From positions 1 through 51,297 of the forward strand of contig NZ_JAKEIT010000017.1 in assembly GCF_021474685.1 (NCBI RefSeq): a DNA stretch of 51,297 bases. The letters are read 5' to 3'. Positions 9,897 to 19,483 of the stretch are shown here, piece after piece. The stretch comes from Tetragenococcus halophilus (lineage in GTDB: Bacteria; Bacillota; Bacilli; Lactobacillales; Enterococcaceae). The notes beneath the pieces are model-generated. The model was not told where the DNA came from. It did no database searches and worked only from the letters and a program-made list of their open reading frames with translations. How positions within the stretch are numbered: position 1 is the stretch's first letter; every line of letters begins with the position of its first letter. A program made the translations under genes and the position numbers.

Positions 9897-11084
9897 TTAT
9901 AAACCCCTAGCTTCTAATATCAAACGAGTTATTTTTTGTGAAGCTTCCCCGTTTTCCCAACTACAAAATAGTTGTTCAAACCGTTCTTTTTTACTCTCAT
10001 ATCCTGAAAATTGCCCTTGCGAAACAAAATTACGAATAAATTCATACAATTTTTCTTCATCTTCTGCAATTGGCCCTGGAACTTCGTTATAATCCAAATA
10101 AAAGCCGCGCAATTTTTCTTTGTAATGCGCCATATCATAAGGATAGAATAACATTGGTCGTTGCAGTATTGCAAAATCAAACATTACAGAAGAATAATCT
10201 GTGATTAGTAGATCGCTAATTAAATAAAGTTCATTTATATTTTCATCTATACATATTTTCACTCGATCTTCATAACCTTTAATATCAATTGAATCACCAA
10301 CTAAATAATGCGGACGAATAATTAAGATATCATCTTTATCTAAGCAGTTTACTATTTTTTCTAAGTTAAACGGCATGTAAAACTTATAACTTCCCTTTTT
10401 AATAAAATAATCATCACGCCAAGTGGGAGCATAAAGAATTACTCTACCGCTTTTTTTACCAATGATTTTTTCTTTCAACTCATCTTGCAATTTCTGATTA
10501 TTTTTATTATTCACTAACTCGTCATTACGAGGATAACCAATTTCTAATACATTATTTTGAAATTGAAAAGCTTGCTTAAAAATTTTTTCAGAATATTCAT
10601 TAGGGGCAATAAGGTAATCCCAACGATTGGCTTCACGAATAAAGTTATTTTTATACTGCTCAGTATTAGTTCCTGGCATCGCTACATCTTGAATATCAGC
10701 TCCTAATTTTTTCAAAGGCGTCCCATGCCAAGTTTGGACATAGATGGTATCCTTATTTTTCTTTAACCAATTAGGCATACGCGAATTAAACACCCAAAAG
10801 TTCGCCCGAGTAGTAAGCCACAACCACTTAACTGAAAAACGAGGAATAAGATTTAGCTCAGGAAATTGTTGCTTTGCTTCTTTTATAAGGGATTTTTTTA
10901 TCCCCCAATATAAATTTGCCTTATCTGCTTGTTTAACTAATTCCTGGTAAACCGCGTACGGATTATCTGAAGGAAGTTTTCCATTAAACGTTTCAAATAA
11001 GACAATATCTTTACGGACAGGAAAAACTGTAGCCGTGATATTAAAAATAATTTTATATACTTTACTAATAATCTTTTTAATCAT
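9897..11084 (-). CDS. tarF: TarF-like CDP-glycerol glycerophosphotransferase
   Basis: From ATG 11084 this is 395 residues, the size of TarF. Motifs are QTWHGTPLKKLG (H120), YAPTWRDD near 218, IRPHY (H259) and ITDYSS (D296). TarF adds a glycerol phosphate to the primed linkage unit made by TagA and TagB; the same family also includes TagF polymerases. A TTG 39 nt further upstream is open, but ATG 11084 has GGAAGG about 12 nt upstream and overlaps the end of tagA by only 8 nt, so I prefer it. Residues ~7-20 are a hydrophobic amphipathic stretch that may bind membrane. It is the last gene of the GT4-tagB-tagA-tarF run. TarF priming fits the tarIJL genes nearby; a short-chain TagF-like polymerase is the alternative. 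Confidence 0.72.
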   Translation of the reverse strand: MIKKIISKVYKIIFNITATVFPVRKDIVLFETFNGKLPSDNPYAVYQELVKQADKANLYWGIKKSLIKEAKQQFPELNLIPRFSVKWLWLTTRANFWVFNSRMPNWLKKNKDTIYVQTWHGTPLKKLGADIQDVAMPGTNTEQYKNNFIREANRWDYLIAPNEYSEKIFKQAFQFQNNVLEIGYPRNDELVNNKNNQKLQDELKEKIIGKKSGRVILYAPTWRDDYFIKKGSYKFYMPFNLEKIVNCLDKDDILIIRPHYLVGDSIDIKGYEDRVKICIDENINELYLISDLLITDYSSVMFDFAILQRPMLFYPYDMAHYKEKLRGFYLDYNEVPGPIAEDEEKLYEFIRNFVSQGQFSGYESKKERFEQLFCSWENGEASQKITRLILEARGL

Positions 11085-11811
11085 CTTTTGTACGAACCTT
11101 CCAACATAAACTTTTAATGACAAACACTGGCAGCTGTAAAATCCGCTTGAATCTTTTACGATCCGTTAATGAACGATACAACCACTCTAAGTGAGTATCA
11201 ATAAAAAATTGCGGTGCACGTTTAACGTGACCACTTAATACATCAAAACTTCCACCAACATCTTGAAAGACTGAAACATCTAAACATTCAATATTTCTTG
11301 CCAACCATTCCTCTTGCTTAGGAAAACCTAAAGCGACGAATAGAAAGTCTGGTTTAACTTTATTGATTCTTTCAACAACTTCTTCTTCAGAAAAATTTGT
11401 ATACCCGTCGATTTTATCACTCAAAATTAAATTAGGGTAGTCTTTTTTTATTTGCTCAGCAGCATCAGAGACTACTTGTGGTTTTGCACCATATAAAAAA
11501 ATGCTTTTCTTATAAGCATTTGCATAGTCTAAAAACCGAAACATCAACTCGATTCCGGCAACACGCTCTTTGATTTGTCCACCAGTTAACTTCGAGACTA
11601 ATACAATGCCAATACCATCAGGAATTCGATGTGTACTTTTTTTGACAAATTCTTGTATTTCCGGGTAATCTTGCCCTTCAATGATAATTTGTGGATTCAC
11701 ACTGATAGCACTCATTTTCTTGTCAGTTTGTAGATAATTGGGTAGGTCATCGATCACATCATCATAATTGATAATATCTACAGGAAAACCCATGATTTTT
11801 TCAGTTGTCAT
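11077..11811 (-). CDS. tagA: N-acetylglucosaminyldiphosphoundecaprenol N-acetyl-beta-D-mannosaminyltransferase
   Basis: This 244-residue WecB/TagA/CpsF-family enzyme (GT26) adds ManNAc to undecaprenyl-PP-GlcNAc, the committed step of wall teichoic acid linkage-unit synthesis. Evidence: N-terminal SVNPQIIIEG, RIPDGIGIV with the conserved Asp D65, AGIELM near 85, and ALGFPKQEEWLARN near 160. The length is normal. The C-terminus (WLYRSLTDRKRFKRI) is the basic appendage known in this family to contact the membrane. ATG at 11811 follows a GGTGG-type site. The gene overlaps the 3' end of tagB by 11 nt and the tarF-like gene by 8 nt, so translation is coupled. Confidence 0.9.
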   Translation of the reverse strand: MTTEKIMGFPVDIINYDDVIDDLPNYLQTDKKMSAISVNPQIIIEGQDYPEIQEFVKKSTHRIPDGIGIVLVSKLTGGQIKERVAGIELMFRFLDYANAYKKSIFLYGAKPQVVSDAAEQIKKDYPNLILSDKIDGYTNFSEEEVVERINKVKPDFLFVALGFPKQEEWLARNIECLDVSVFQDVGGSFDVLSGHVKRAPQFFIDTHLEWLYRSLTDRKRFKRILQLPVFVIKSLCWKVRTKDD

Positions 11812-12955
11812 ATGCTTTTTCCACCCACCTTACCAATCGCTTACACGCATCTCCTTGCGCGTATTCGTTCCAGATCTGATTAAATGAAGTAAAATCTTGC
11901 GTAGAAGAACATTGAATCGCAGAAATTAACTCCTCTTGAGTTGTTACGATTTGACCTGGAGCCCAATCTTCAAATCCTTCTTCAATACCAACTTCTTTAT
12001 TATACTGCTTATAATCAAAACAAAAAAAGACCATCTTTCCTTCAGGATTAGCTAAAGAGTATTCAAAAGGGATAGAAGAATAATCTGTAATCAAACAATC
12101 AACTGAGGGTAATATCTGTGCCAAGTCTAGCCCATTAAAATCAGAAATTATTTTACTTTCATTTTTTACTTGTTGATAAAGGTCATTATCATGTGGATGT
12201 GCTTTTACCAGAACTTGCCACTTATCGCCTAACTGATTCGCTAAATCGGAAAAATCTAGTGGTGTTATTGTTTTATTTTCTCGATATGTTGGTACATATA
12301 GTGCAACTTTTTTCTTCGTTGGAATATTATCTCTAAACTCTTTTTTTACATTACGTACCCAATCATTATCAAAATAAAGATCCGTAGGTAAGTAACCAAA
12401 AGACAATTCATTAATTTTTTGCCGATAATTTTTAGCAAAAATATTCGCCATTTTTTGTGAGCTCACAACATAATGAGTGAATTTTTTATATACTTCTAAA
12501 TATCTTTGCTGGTCTTTTCTAGAAACTTCTTTTGTATATGCTGCTTCAAGACCAAAAGTCTTAATCGCACCGTTTGCGTGCCACAATTGCACTACTTTTG
12601 TTCTAGCTTGAAAATTAATTCCGGCTAAAAAAGCGAAGTAATTATCACAAAAAAGCAGCTGACTATTGCTTACCATTGGAACAATGTCTTTTAATAATAC
12701 TGGAAAATCATCAATATTGTAAGTGAGACAGCCCTTTTTTTGATAATAAGATGCTAATTTTTTACCGCTTTTTGTATAGCAAATCACCAACTCTTCCGAA
12801 AAGTTGTCAAATAATGTTTGTAAAGCTAACTGACTAGCAGAAGGAAAACTGAGCAGAAACACTATTTTATTATTCTTTATTTTACTTTTTTTACTAACCG
12901 AATGAACAAGCCGAAGATATATTTCTTTGCTCGCTAAAACAAGCGGATTGCTCAC
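11801..12955 (-). CDS. tagB: TagB/TarB teichoic acid primase
   Basis: This 384-residue protein is the length of TagB. It carries QLWHANGAIKTFG (H126), VPTYRENK near 221, KAHPHD (H253/H255) and ITDYSS (D291). TagB transfers the first glycerol phosphate from CDP-glycerol to the ManNAc-GlcNAc-PP-undecaprenol linkage unit. The WHANGAIKTFG form is the TagB/TarB/TarL flavour rather than the TagF flavour (WHGTPLK). GTG 12955 follows AGGAGGCAGTTTT. It lies directly upstream of tagA, 41 nt after the GT4 gene. CDP-glycerol would have to come from a TagD encoded elsewhere. Confidence 0.85.
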   Translation of the reverse strand: MSNPLVLASKEIYLRLVHSVSKKSKIKNNKIVFLLSFPSASQLALQTLFDNFSEELVICYTKSGKKLASYYQKKGCLTYNIDDFPVLLKDIVPMVSNSQLLFCDNYFAFLAGINFQARTKVVQLWHANGAIKTFGLEAAYTKEVSRKDQQRYLEVYKKFTHYVVSSQKMANIFAKNYRQKINELSFGYLPTDLYFDNDWVRNVKKEFRDNIPTKKKVALYVPTYRENKTITPLDFSDLANQLGDKWQVLVKAHPHDNDLYQQVKNESKIISDFNGLDLAQILPSVDCLITDYSSIPFEYSLANPEGKMVFFCFDYKQYNKEVGIEEGFEDWAPGQIVTTQEELISAIQCSSTQDFTSFNQIWNEYAQGDACKRLVRWVEKAYDN

Positions 12956-12996
12956 AAAACTGCCTCCTAATCAATTCAATCTATTTAAAACTCATT

Positions 12997-14484
12997 TCAC
13001 TGTAAATCAAGTATTTTTTCCCATTGTTGCATGATCAACTCAGGTCGATATTGTTTTATAATATCTTCTCTTGCTTGTTCGCCCATTTTTCTGGCCGTCT
13101 CTTCATTTTCTAACAAATATATAATATAATTGGCCATTTTTTCTGTATCTTTATTCTCAATTAGAATACCGTTTTGTTCGTGTTTAATAAAATCTGAAGG
13201 ACCATATCTTACATTAAATACTACAACGGGCTTTTGTTGAAGCATCGCTTCAATAATACTCAAACCTTGCCCTTCTATTTGTGAAGTAGAAACCACACAA
13301 TCAAACTCACTTATGGCTTTATTGGGATCAGTAGTATAGCCCATCAACTTAAAATTATTTTCCAGATCATTCTCTTGAATCAATTCTTCAACCCTTGCGC
13401 GATATTCGCCTTCACCATAAATATTGAAAGACACATTACGACAAACACTAGTAACAATTTTTGCTACTTCAATAAGATAATCAAAGCCTTTATTTTCAAC
13501 TAATCTAGAAACCATACCCACTATTTTTTTCCTATCGTTACCAGTGTTGCTAACTACATCAGGTATTTCAATAAAATTACTAATAGCAGAAACATTGTGT
13601 AATTTATAGTCTCTAATTATATCATTTTTCTGAGACTCCGTTAATACAATAACGCCGTCTAACTTATCTCCATTTTTTAGAATATATGTCTCTTTGTTTT
13701 TTTCCTTGTTTTTCACATTAATATGATTTGTATGAATAAATGCATATTTTTTTACATGAGTAAATCCTGCTTCCAAAATTTTAGGAAAACTTCCTGGACC
13801 GTCACATATGATAATATTTTCAGAACGATCTTCTATTAATTCGCTTAAAAAGTAAGAACATAATTCAGAACTATTTTCAAATTGTTTTTTATCGGTCAAA
13901 AGATATATTTTCCCAACTTTACCTGTCTCTCGATTAACATTTCTTCTTAAAAATGGATAGCCCAATTTATCAAAAAATCGCTCAGAAATTAAACGATTTT
14001 TATAATCATACTCTTTGATTCTTTTTAGCACGTTCTTCCTGTAATAGACTCTTTCTTTTCTTTGACTATTTTCAAATCGATCTAAAACGTAATTTCCCGT
14101 CTCAAAATTTCCTTTTTTATAAAGCACATATTCACCTGTTGTTTTAGAAAAATACCGGGAGATTTTTTCATCTTGTACTATACATAAGCTTTCGTTCAAC
14201 AAATGATCATAATAGTCATACAAGAACTGATTTTTTTCATTATGAGTTGTTAAAGACCTCGATTCAAAAAAATCAAACATGTTAAATAATTTGGTTTCTG
14301 AATACATTTTTCCACTTTTTTTCAATTCTTTAACGACCTTAGAATAATTATATTTATAATCAAAGGTAACAATGTCTGCCGGATAACCATTTTTATAAAA
14401 ATACCGACTTCTATTTAAGACAGCAGAGGTCATTCCGCCTTTATTCAATCCCAAATCAAAAAACACCATGTAGATATTATTCAT
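12997..14484 (-). CDS. GT4 glycosyltransferase, TagE/TarM-like
   Basis: This 495-residue protein has a GT4 (GT-B fold) C-terminal half. VGMVSRLVENKGFDYLI near 318 is the start of the nucleotide-sugar domain, and SQIEGQGLSIIEAM holds the E-x7-E motif (E404, E412). The N-terminus, LGLNKGGMTSAVLNRS, and the long insert before residue 200 are typical of the poly(glycerol-phosphate) or poly(ribitol-phosphate) alpha-glycosyltransferases TagE and TarM, which decorate teichoic acid in the cytoplasm. ATG 14484 follows GGAGGCTAATAGTCT. It is first in the run GT4-tagB-tagA-tarF. The sugar donor cannot be read from the sequence. Confidence 0.72.
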   Translation of the reverse strand: MNNIYMVFFDLGLNKGGMTSAVLNRSRYFYKNGYPADIVTFDYKYNYSKVVKELKKSGKMYSETKLFNMFDFFESRSLTTHNEKNQFLYDYYDHLLNESLCIVQDEKISRYFSKTTGEYVLYKKGNFETGNYVLDRFENSQRKERVYYRKNVLKRIKEYDYKNRLISERFFDKLGYPFLRRNVNRETGKVGKIYLLTDKKQFENSSELCSYFLSELIEDRSENIIICDGPGSFPKILEAGFTHVKKYAFIHTNHINVKNKEKNKETYILKNGDKLDGVIVLTESQKNDIIRDYKLHNVSAISNFIEIPDVVSNTGNDRKKIVGMVSRLVENKGFDYLIEVAKIVTSVCRNVSFNIYGEGEYRARVEELIQENDLENNFKLMGYTTDPNKAISEFDCVVSTSQIEGQGLSIIEAMLQQKPVVVFNVRYGPSDFIKHEQNGILIENKDTEKMANYIIYLLENEETARKMGEQAREDIIKQYRPELIMQQWEKILDLQ

Positions 14485-14620
14485 AGACTATTAGCCTCCA
14501 AATTTTTAAGTAACCTGCTAAAAGTTCTGACTTTATTACCATACCTTGTTCTTTATTATTTTAACTGAAAATAATTGAAAAAGAAATCTTTCAATTCAAA
14601 ATTATAAGAAAACAACTATT

Positions 14621-14660
14621 AAAAATGCCCAGAAACTTTTCTTTTGGAGTTTCTAGGCAT
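14621..14660 (-). terminator. Rho-independent terminator after GT2-TagF fusion gene
   Basis: The arms atgcccagaaact and agtttctaggcat form a 13-bp stem with one wobble. On the minus strand they are followed by TTTTT. The hairpin isolates the fusion gene at 14673-16946 from the GT4 gene downstream. Confidence 0.8.
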
Positions 14661-14672
14661 CAAAATAAATGT

Positions 14673-16946
14673 TTATTCTTCTAAGACTGTCTCTATTACA
14701 CGCTGTGAAGCTTTGCCGTCATCAAGCGCACAAAATTCTTCATAGAAACTTTTATACTTCTCTTCGTATTCATACATAACTGTTTTAATGTTTTTTATTC
14801 GGTCAATTACCTCATCTGAAGTATACAACAACGGACCTGGTAAATCATTATACACATCAATATAAAACCCACGTAATTCATCTTTATATTTTGCCAAATC
14901 ATAAGTATAAAACAAAATAGGACGTTTTAAATTAGCAAAATCAAAAAAGACTGAAGAATAATCTGTAATCAAAAGATCACTTACGATAAATAAATCGTTA
15001 ATATCATTATATTTTGAGTAATCAAATGCAAAGCCTTCGAAGTTACTTAAATCTAACACATCAGAAATAAAATAATGCATACGTAGGATAATGACGTATT
15101 CATTTCCCAGCTCTTCACGTAGTCGTTCAAGATCTAACCGCAAAGTAAATTTATATTTCCCTACAGAATGAAATTCATCATCACGCCATGTAGGAGCATA
15201 TAAAATAACCTTCTTATCTAATGGTATACCTAATCTTTGTTTAATTTCTTGCTCATCTTCTGCCGTATGGTTAATCAAAATATCGTTTCTCGGATAGCCA
15301 TAGGTTAAAATATTCTCGCGCGGGTACATAAAAGCACTGGTGAAGATATTTTCACTATATTTATTATCAGCAATTAAATAGTCCCATTTTCTAGATTGCT
15401 CATAGAATATTTTTTTATAATTTTTGTTAGCTGAAGTAACATTATCCATATCAAACACTAAATGCTTTAAAGGTGTGCCATGCCAAGTTGACAAAATTAC
15501 TTGGTCCTGTTTTTTCTTCAGATAATTAGGTTGGCGCATATTCAAAATAAAATATTTTGCAACTGTCACATAGTAAAAATACTGCCAACTAAAACGTGTA
15601 ATGACTTTAACATTGGAATGCTGAAATTCTGGCGAATCTTTAACTAATTCTTTATCATTTAAAACCCAAATATGTTTCCATTTATCAGGTTCTTCTTGTA
15701 ATAGATATTTAAAAAGAGCTTTGGGACTATCAGAATAGTTTCTACCCAAAAAGCTTTCATATAAAATCGTTTGGTTTTTGATCGGTAGTTTGAAGAAAAT
15801 ATTTTTTTGAATACTTTTTTGTCTATAACGTTTCTTTTTAGGACTCATAAAGCGTAAGGTATTATAAGCGACTACGCGACTTCTGCCCAATCGATAGGCA
15901 GTTTTGAAATTACCTCTTTTAATACTATTAATTTCAGGTTTATGCCTTTTTTTGATATTTATTGGTTCTGATTCAATTTGTAATATCTGATATAGTTCTT
16001 GATAAATTGGAAGTATGTCTTCAAAAGATACTTTAAATGAGTCATTTGTTACGACCTTATATAGGTAATAATTTTTAGCAGCATTTTTTACCTTTTTTGT
16101 AATGATATCATTATCACTTATTTGTACAGCTTCGTAAAAAGCTTGAACTCTTTTTAATTGTCGATCCTCTCGTTCGATTTGTGACGCAGAAGGTTCATTG
16201 ATTGGATCATTATGAATTGACTTATAATATAATTTTGTTGATGTTTGTTGTATCGTATCAACTATATTATACAGACGAACTAAAAACGGTATATCTGCAT
16301 ATAAATCATTCTGAGTATCAAAAAACAGCTCATTTTCAAGTAAAAAATCTCTTCTTATAATAAAACTATGTGCTTTTAGATGATAACTCAACTTTGCAAA
16401 ATATTGATCAGCAGTAAAAGTACTAAAATTATGAGGAATCACATCATAGTTAAATAAATCTTCTATAATTTCATTCTCGTTAGTCGTTTGAAAATTTTTA
16501 TCATTTAACCATTTACTTAAATTATTGGAAGTAGAGCTACGATAAAATGGTTTCTTTTCTAATCTTAAGGCAGACGCCTTATCCAAATCGATTTTAGTTA
16601 TTCTGAGTTTAAAAATGTCCATCGAATTCCTATTTTCATCGATCATTTGTTTAGCGTAAATCAATGCATTAGGATGTAAAAAATCATCTGCATCCATAAA
16701 TAGTATATATTCGCCAACCGTCGCTCGAATCCCCACATTACGAAAGTTGGGTATTGTTTCTGATGAATCTTCAATTATACGGTAATTTAAATTACTTTTT
16801 TCTAGATAATTTTCTAAAAAAGCTGATTGGTTATGAATAAAAACCACTTCAAAGTCTTTATAAATTTGGTTTTCTAAACTTTCAATACAGTACTTTAAAA
16901 ACCTTGTACTACTATCCTTATACGGGATGACGATCGAAAAGTCCAT
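14673..16946 (-). CDS. Bifunctional GT2 glycosyltransferase / CDP-glycerol glycerophosphotransferase
   Basis: This 757-residue two-domain protein has an N-terminal GT2 domain (residues ~1-250: FSIVIPYKDS, then MDADDF with D85/D87/D88, then a region with RRDFLLENELFFD). The C-terminal part (~385-757) is a TagF-type domain with STWHGTPLKHL (H489), YAPTWRDDE, RMHYF (H624) and ITDYSS (D662). The fusion is a recurrent architecture in Gram-positive polymer loci and would let one protein add both a sugar and a glycerol phosphate to a repeating unit. ATG 16946 has a clear promoter upstream, TTGATT-17-TACAAT, and the gene has its own terminator, so it is a separate unit. Confidence 0.82.
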   Translation of the reverse strand: MDFSIVIPYKDSSTRFLKYCIESLENQIYKDFEVVFIHNQSAFLENYLEKSNLNYRIIEDSSETIPNFRNVGIRATVGEYILFMDADDFLHPNALIYAKQMIDENRNSMDIFKLRITKIDLDKASALRLEKKPFYRSSTSNNLSKWLNDKNFQTTNENEIIEDLFNYDVIPHNFSTFTADQYFAKLSYHLKAHSFIIRRDFLLENELFFDTQNDLYADIPFLVRLYNIVDTIQQTSTKLYYKSIHNDPINEPSASQIEREDRQLKRVQAFYEAVQISDNDIITKKVKNAAKNYYLYKVVTNDSFKVSFEDILPIYQELYQILQIESEPINIKKRHKPEINSIKRGNFKTAYRLGRSRVVAYNTLRFMSPKKKRYRQKSIQKNIFFKLPIKNQTILYESFLGRNYSDSPKALFKYLLQEEPDKWKHIWVLNDKELVKDSPEFQHSNVKVITRFSWQYFYYVTVAKYFILNMRQPNYLKKKQDQVILSTWHGTPLKHLVFDMDNVTSANKNYKKIFYEQSRKWDYLIADNKYSENIFTSAFMYPRENILTYGYPRNDILINHTAEDEQEIKQRLGIPLDKKVILYAPTWRDDEFHSVGKYKFTLRLDLERLREELGNEYVIILRMHYFISDVLDLSNFEGFAFDYSKYNDINDLFIVSDLLITDYSSVFFDFANLKRPILFYTYDLAKYKDELRGFYIDVYNDLPGPLLYTSDEVIDRIKNIKTVMYEYEEKYKSFYEEFCALDDGKASQRVIETVLEE

Positions 16947-16987
16947 ATAATCACTCTTTTCAGACGTATTTTTTCTTTAACCTAAAC

Positions 16988-17016
16988 ATTGTAATAGTAA
17001 AATAACAAAAAATCAA
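16988..17016 (-). promoter_or_regulatory. Sigma-A-type promoter of GT2-TagF fusion gene
   Basis: On the minus strand, TTGATT (17016-17011) and TACAAT (16993-16988) are separated by exactly 17 nt, about 45 nt upstream of the ATG at 16946. Confidence 0.6.
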
Positions 17017-17027
17017 TTTATTAGTAT

Positions 17028-18761
17028 TTAACTTCTAAATTTTTTTATAATTACCCAAAGCGCGAAAAGAATCCACGATAGTATCGAAAGAAAAAACATA
17101 TAGTAAAATAAAAAAGAAGTATTATAAGTAACTTTTACAGTATTGTTTCCTTTCTTTGGTTGAACTAATAATGCTCCAATGTCATTGGTTTTTATTTGCG
17201 AATTCGTTAGCTCTTTGCCATTTAAAATAACGTTAGTGCGTTTATAATTTATTAAGGGTAATAAGGTTTTCTCACCATTGGAATGCCACGAAAGTATTAA
17301 TTGATTATTCTTTATTTTTTTAGTTAACTTTTCGTTTATAGGATTTTCAATAATCGACCGCTTTTGTTTCCCGTATGGATGAAAATCTTTATCATAAGCA
17401 AGGTCTTTATCATCTACTGGCAAATAGTCCGAGTTTCTCTTACTTATTAAACGTAAAGGCTCACCTAAATCTTTTGACTTAAAGGCTTTTTCCAAAGTTT
17501 TAGGATCTTTTGTTGCAAAAATAACATTTTTTGTTGAAGAAAATAATTCTGTTTGCCAAATTTCTTCTCGCTCATTTGAAAAATCAATATGATTTCTAAC
17601 TGCGCCTATAAGCATTAAAAATAGAAATGGATAGATTAAAATACGGCTGTCTATCTTTCTTTTCTCATTAGAAGATATTGTTTCTATTGAAAGACTCAAC
17701 GCTAGGATAATTAAAACTACTGCTGGCAGCAAAAGGCGCCCCGGAAATTGTATGATGGAGATGCTGGGAAAACTATCTGCAATGTCATTCCAAGGGAAAA
17801 TTTTAGTTGACAAAACGAACCAAATAAAAGCTATAGCTGTTATTAAAAGATTAACTTTACTTAATCTTTTATAAATAGACATAAAAAATTGAAAAACGAA
17901 TAACAAAAAAACAATCGGTGAAAGTTCTTTGCTAGGTGTAAGTAAATCAATTTTAAGTGCTGCATCCTCCATATCCCAAACAACTGCGGGTCTCATAAGT
18001 TGATTTTCTACATTTACTTCCAATAGTGGATACCAGACGTTAGCAGTCATAAACACTGTGACTAAAGCAGCAATAAAAGTGTAGGTAAAAAGCGTTTTTT
18101 TATTTTTTGAATGCACAAAACCAATCACGAAAAAGGGAATTAAAATAAACACAGAAAAAAGTGCTGTCAAAACATGGATTTGAATAGCTAGTGTCATAAC
18201 AAAAGCTAAAAATGCCAAATCTTTTTTTGAGTAATTTTCTCTTAAAAATCTTGTCGCTGCTAAGACCACTAAGGGCAAGACAATAGCTCCCCAATTACCA
18301 AAGGACTGATTAAGCGACCAAGACTGAATAAGATAAAAGGAGGAATACATTATTGAAAATATTAAAGAGATAAGCACCCTTACTTTATTTTTTATAAGAA
18401 GAGTAAACATACTGACAGCGGAAAAAAAAGTAATCAAAAAGTTCGTAAGTAATTGATAGTTAAACCACGAACGACAAACCAATAACAGAAGGCCATTAAA
18501 GTAGGCAAACATTGGTCCGTACACTGCATTAATAATCCGCCCGGACTGCGAAAAGCCATACATTGAAATAAAGTACTGGAAGTTTCCATCTTTAATTTGT
18601 TGAGCCGTATCATAGAAACGATTATAGTGAAAAATCCAGTCATAACCGAGATATAAATTCTTATTATAAATTTGTACTGCTTGTAACAGGATCGAAGCAA
18701 TAAAAATAATTACCAAAGAGAAGATTACCTTATTTTTGTTACTAACTAAAACACTTTTCAT
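17028..18761 (-). CDS. Polytopic membrane protein of the PTPS-related / GT-C type
   Basis: This 577-residue protein has about a dozen hydrophobic spans and a short final span near the C-terminus. The first loop contains LGYDWIFHYNRF (Asp/His pair) followed by a conserved YGPMFAYFNGL. That layout resembles the 'membrane protein, 6-pyruvoyl-tetrahydropterin synthase-related' family (PF10131) and GT-C glycosyltransferases that use lipid-linked sugars outside the membrane. A soluble segment around residues 395-520 probably lies outside the cell. The start ATG has AAAGGAAA upstream and a promoter TTGTAA-16-TATAAT. Its place in the locus suggests extracytoplasmic glycosylation of a polymer or lipid; no substrate can be named. 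Confidence 0.6.
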   Translation of the reverse strand: MKSVLVSNKNKVIFSLVIIFIASILLQAVQIYNKNLYLGYDWIFHYNRFYDTAQQIKDGNFQYFISMYGFSQSGRIINAVYGPMFAYFNGLLLLVCRSWFNYQLLTNFLITFFSAVSMFTLLIKNKVRVLISLIFSIMYSSFYLIQSWSLNQSFGNWGAIVLPLVVLAATRFLRENYSKKDLAFLAFVMTLAIQIHVLTALFSVFILIPFFVIGFVHSKNKKTLFTYTFIAALVTVFMTANVWYPLLEVNVENQLMRPAVVWDMEDAALKIDLLTPSKELSPIVFLLFVFQFFMSIYKRLSKVNLLITAIAFIWFVLSTKIFPWNDIADSFPSISIIQFPGRLLLPAVVLIILALSLSIETISSNEKRKIDSRILIYPFLFLMLIGAVRNHIDFSNEREEIWQTELFSSTKNVIFATKDPKTLEKAFKSKDLGEPLRLISKRNSDYLPVDDKDLAYDKDFHPYGKQKRSIIENPINEKLTKKIKNNQLILSWHSNGEKTLLPLINYKRTNVILNGKELTNSQIKTNDIGALLVQPKKGNNTVKVTYNTSFLFYYMFFLSILSWILFALWVIIKKFRS

Positions 18762-18831
18762 AACCGATTTCCTTTACGTTTTTTATAGTTACTATTATTT
18801 TTTCATTTTTTCAATTAATAATACCTTTCTT

Positions 18832-18859
18832 ATTATAATAACGTTTTTGAAAATTACAA
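18832..18859 (-). promoter_or_regulatory. Promoter of the polytopic membrane protein gene
   Basis: On the minus strand, TTGTAA (18859-18854) and TATAAT (18837-18832) are 16 nt apart. They lie about 70 nt upstream of the start at 18761. Confidence 0.6.
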
Positions 18860-18883
18860 GTTTTAGTTTCTTTGTTCATAAAA

Positions 18884-18921
18884 AATTACCTAAATACTCT
18901 TTTATGAGGAGTATTTAGGCA
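18884..18921 (-). terminator. Rho-independent terminator after the 75-residue gene
   Basis: CCTAAATACTC and GAGTATTTAGG form an 11-bp perfect stem with a 9-nt loop. On the minus strand TAATTTTTT follows. Confidence 0.75.
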
Positions 18922-18984
18922 TTAACGAAAAAGACTTAGGAGATTAGTAATTTATATAACCTGAGATGAAAAAATTGCAAATAA

Positions 18985-19212
18985 TTAACTAAAGAAGTAA
19001 CTATTTTTCATTGAGTATTTAACATCTGAAATATCTACCGTAACCAATCGACTCTCATCAACTTTTTCCTGATCTACAAGATCAAAATTTTCCACTTCAA
19101 AAACAATCGTCGGACCTTCTACACTTTTTACATTTCCGATAAAGGTACGATGAAAATGTCTTGGCTGAACTTTATAGCGTTCCCCCACTTGAATATTTTC
19201 TATTAGATTCAT
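18985..19212 (-). CDS. Small hypothetical protein (75 residues)
   Basis: This gene encodes a 75-residue soluble protein with no Cys and no membrane span. Alternating hydrophobic residues (YKVQP, TFIGNVKSV, TIVFEVENF, RLVTVDISDV) predict a small all-beta fold. I do not recognise a family. The ATG at 19212 has a strong AGGGGG site, and its own terminator follows. Upstream lies a perfect 12-bp inverted repeat over the probable promoter, so it looks like a real, regulated single gene. It is inserted between two envelope modules, but nothing in its sequence ties it to wall synthesis. Confidence 0.6.
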   Translation of the reverse strand: MNLIENIQVGERYKVQPRHFHRTFIGNVKSVEGPTIVFEVENFDLVDQEKVDESRLVTVDISDVKYSMKNSYFFS

Positions 19213-19252
19213 CAGTTTTACCCCCTAAAATAAACTTATAAAATCATTACTA

Positions 19253-19279
19253 TAATATATACATAACATGTATATATTA
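19253..19279. promoter_or_regulatory. Perfect palindrome upstream of the 75-residue gene
   Basis: TAATATATACAT and its exact complement are separated by 3 nt. It begins 41 nt upstream of the start at 19212 and overlaps AT-rich sequence able to serve as a -10 region on the minus strand, so it is a candidate operator. The rest of the 335-nt gap 19213-19547 is AT-rich. It contains two direct copies of TATATACCAAT about 75 nt apart (near 19337 and 19412) and the terminator listed separately. No gene is seen. Confidence 0.45.
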
Positions 19280-19483
19280 AACATACAAGACTTTTAATAA
19301 AAAAAGTTTTTAAAAAGCTAAATTTCTTTAATAGATATATACCAATAACGTCTATATTTTTATTTTCAACCTGTAAATTAGATATTATTTTATCCTTTTA
19401 CTTGTTTAACGTATATACCAATTATCGAAAAAATATAGATGATACACTTTTTAATTCAATAACTAAGATATATTATAACTATC

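Noticed and set aside
11085-11123. TTG 11123 as start of the tarF-like gene
   Set aside because: It would overlap tagA by 47 nt and has no ribosome site; ATG 11084 has GGAAGG upstream and a short coupling overlap.
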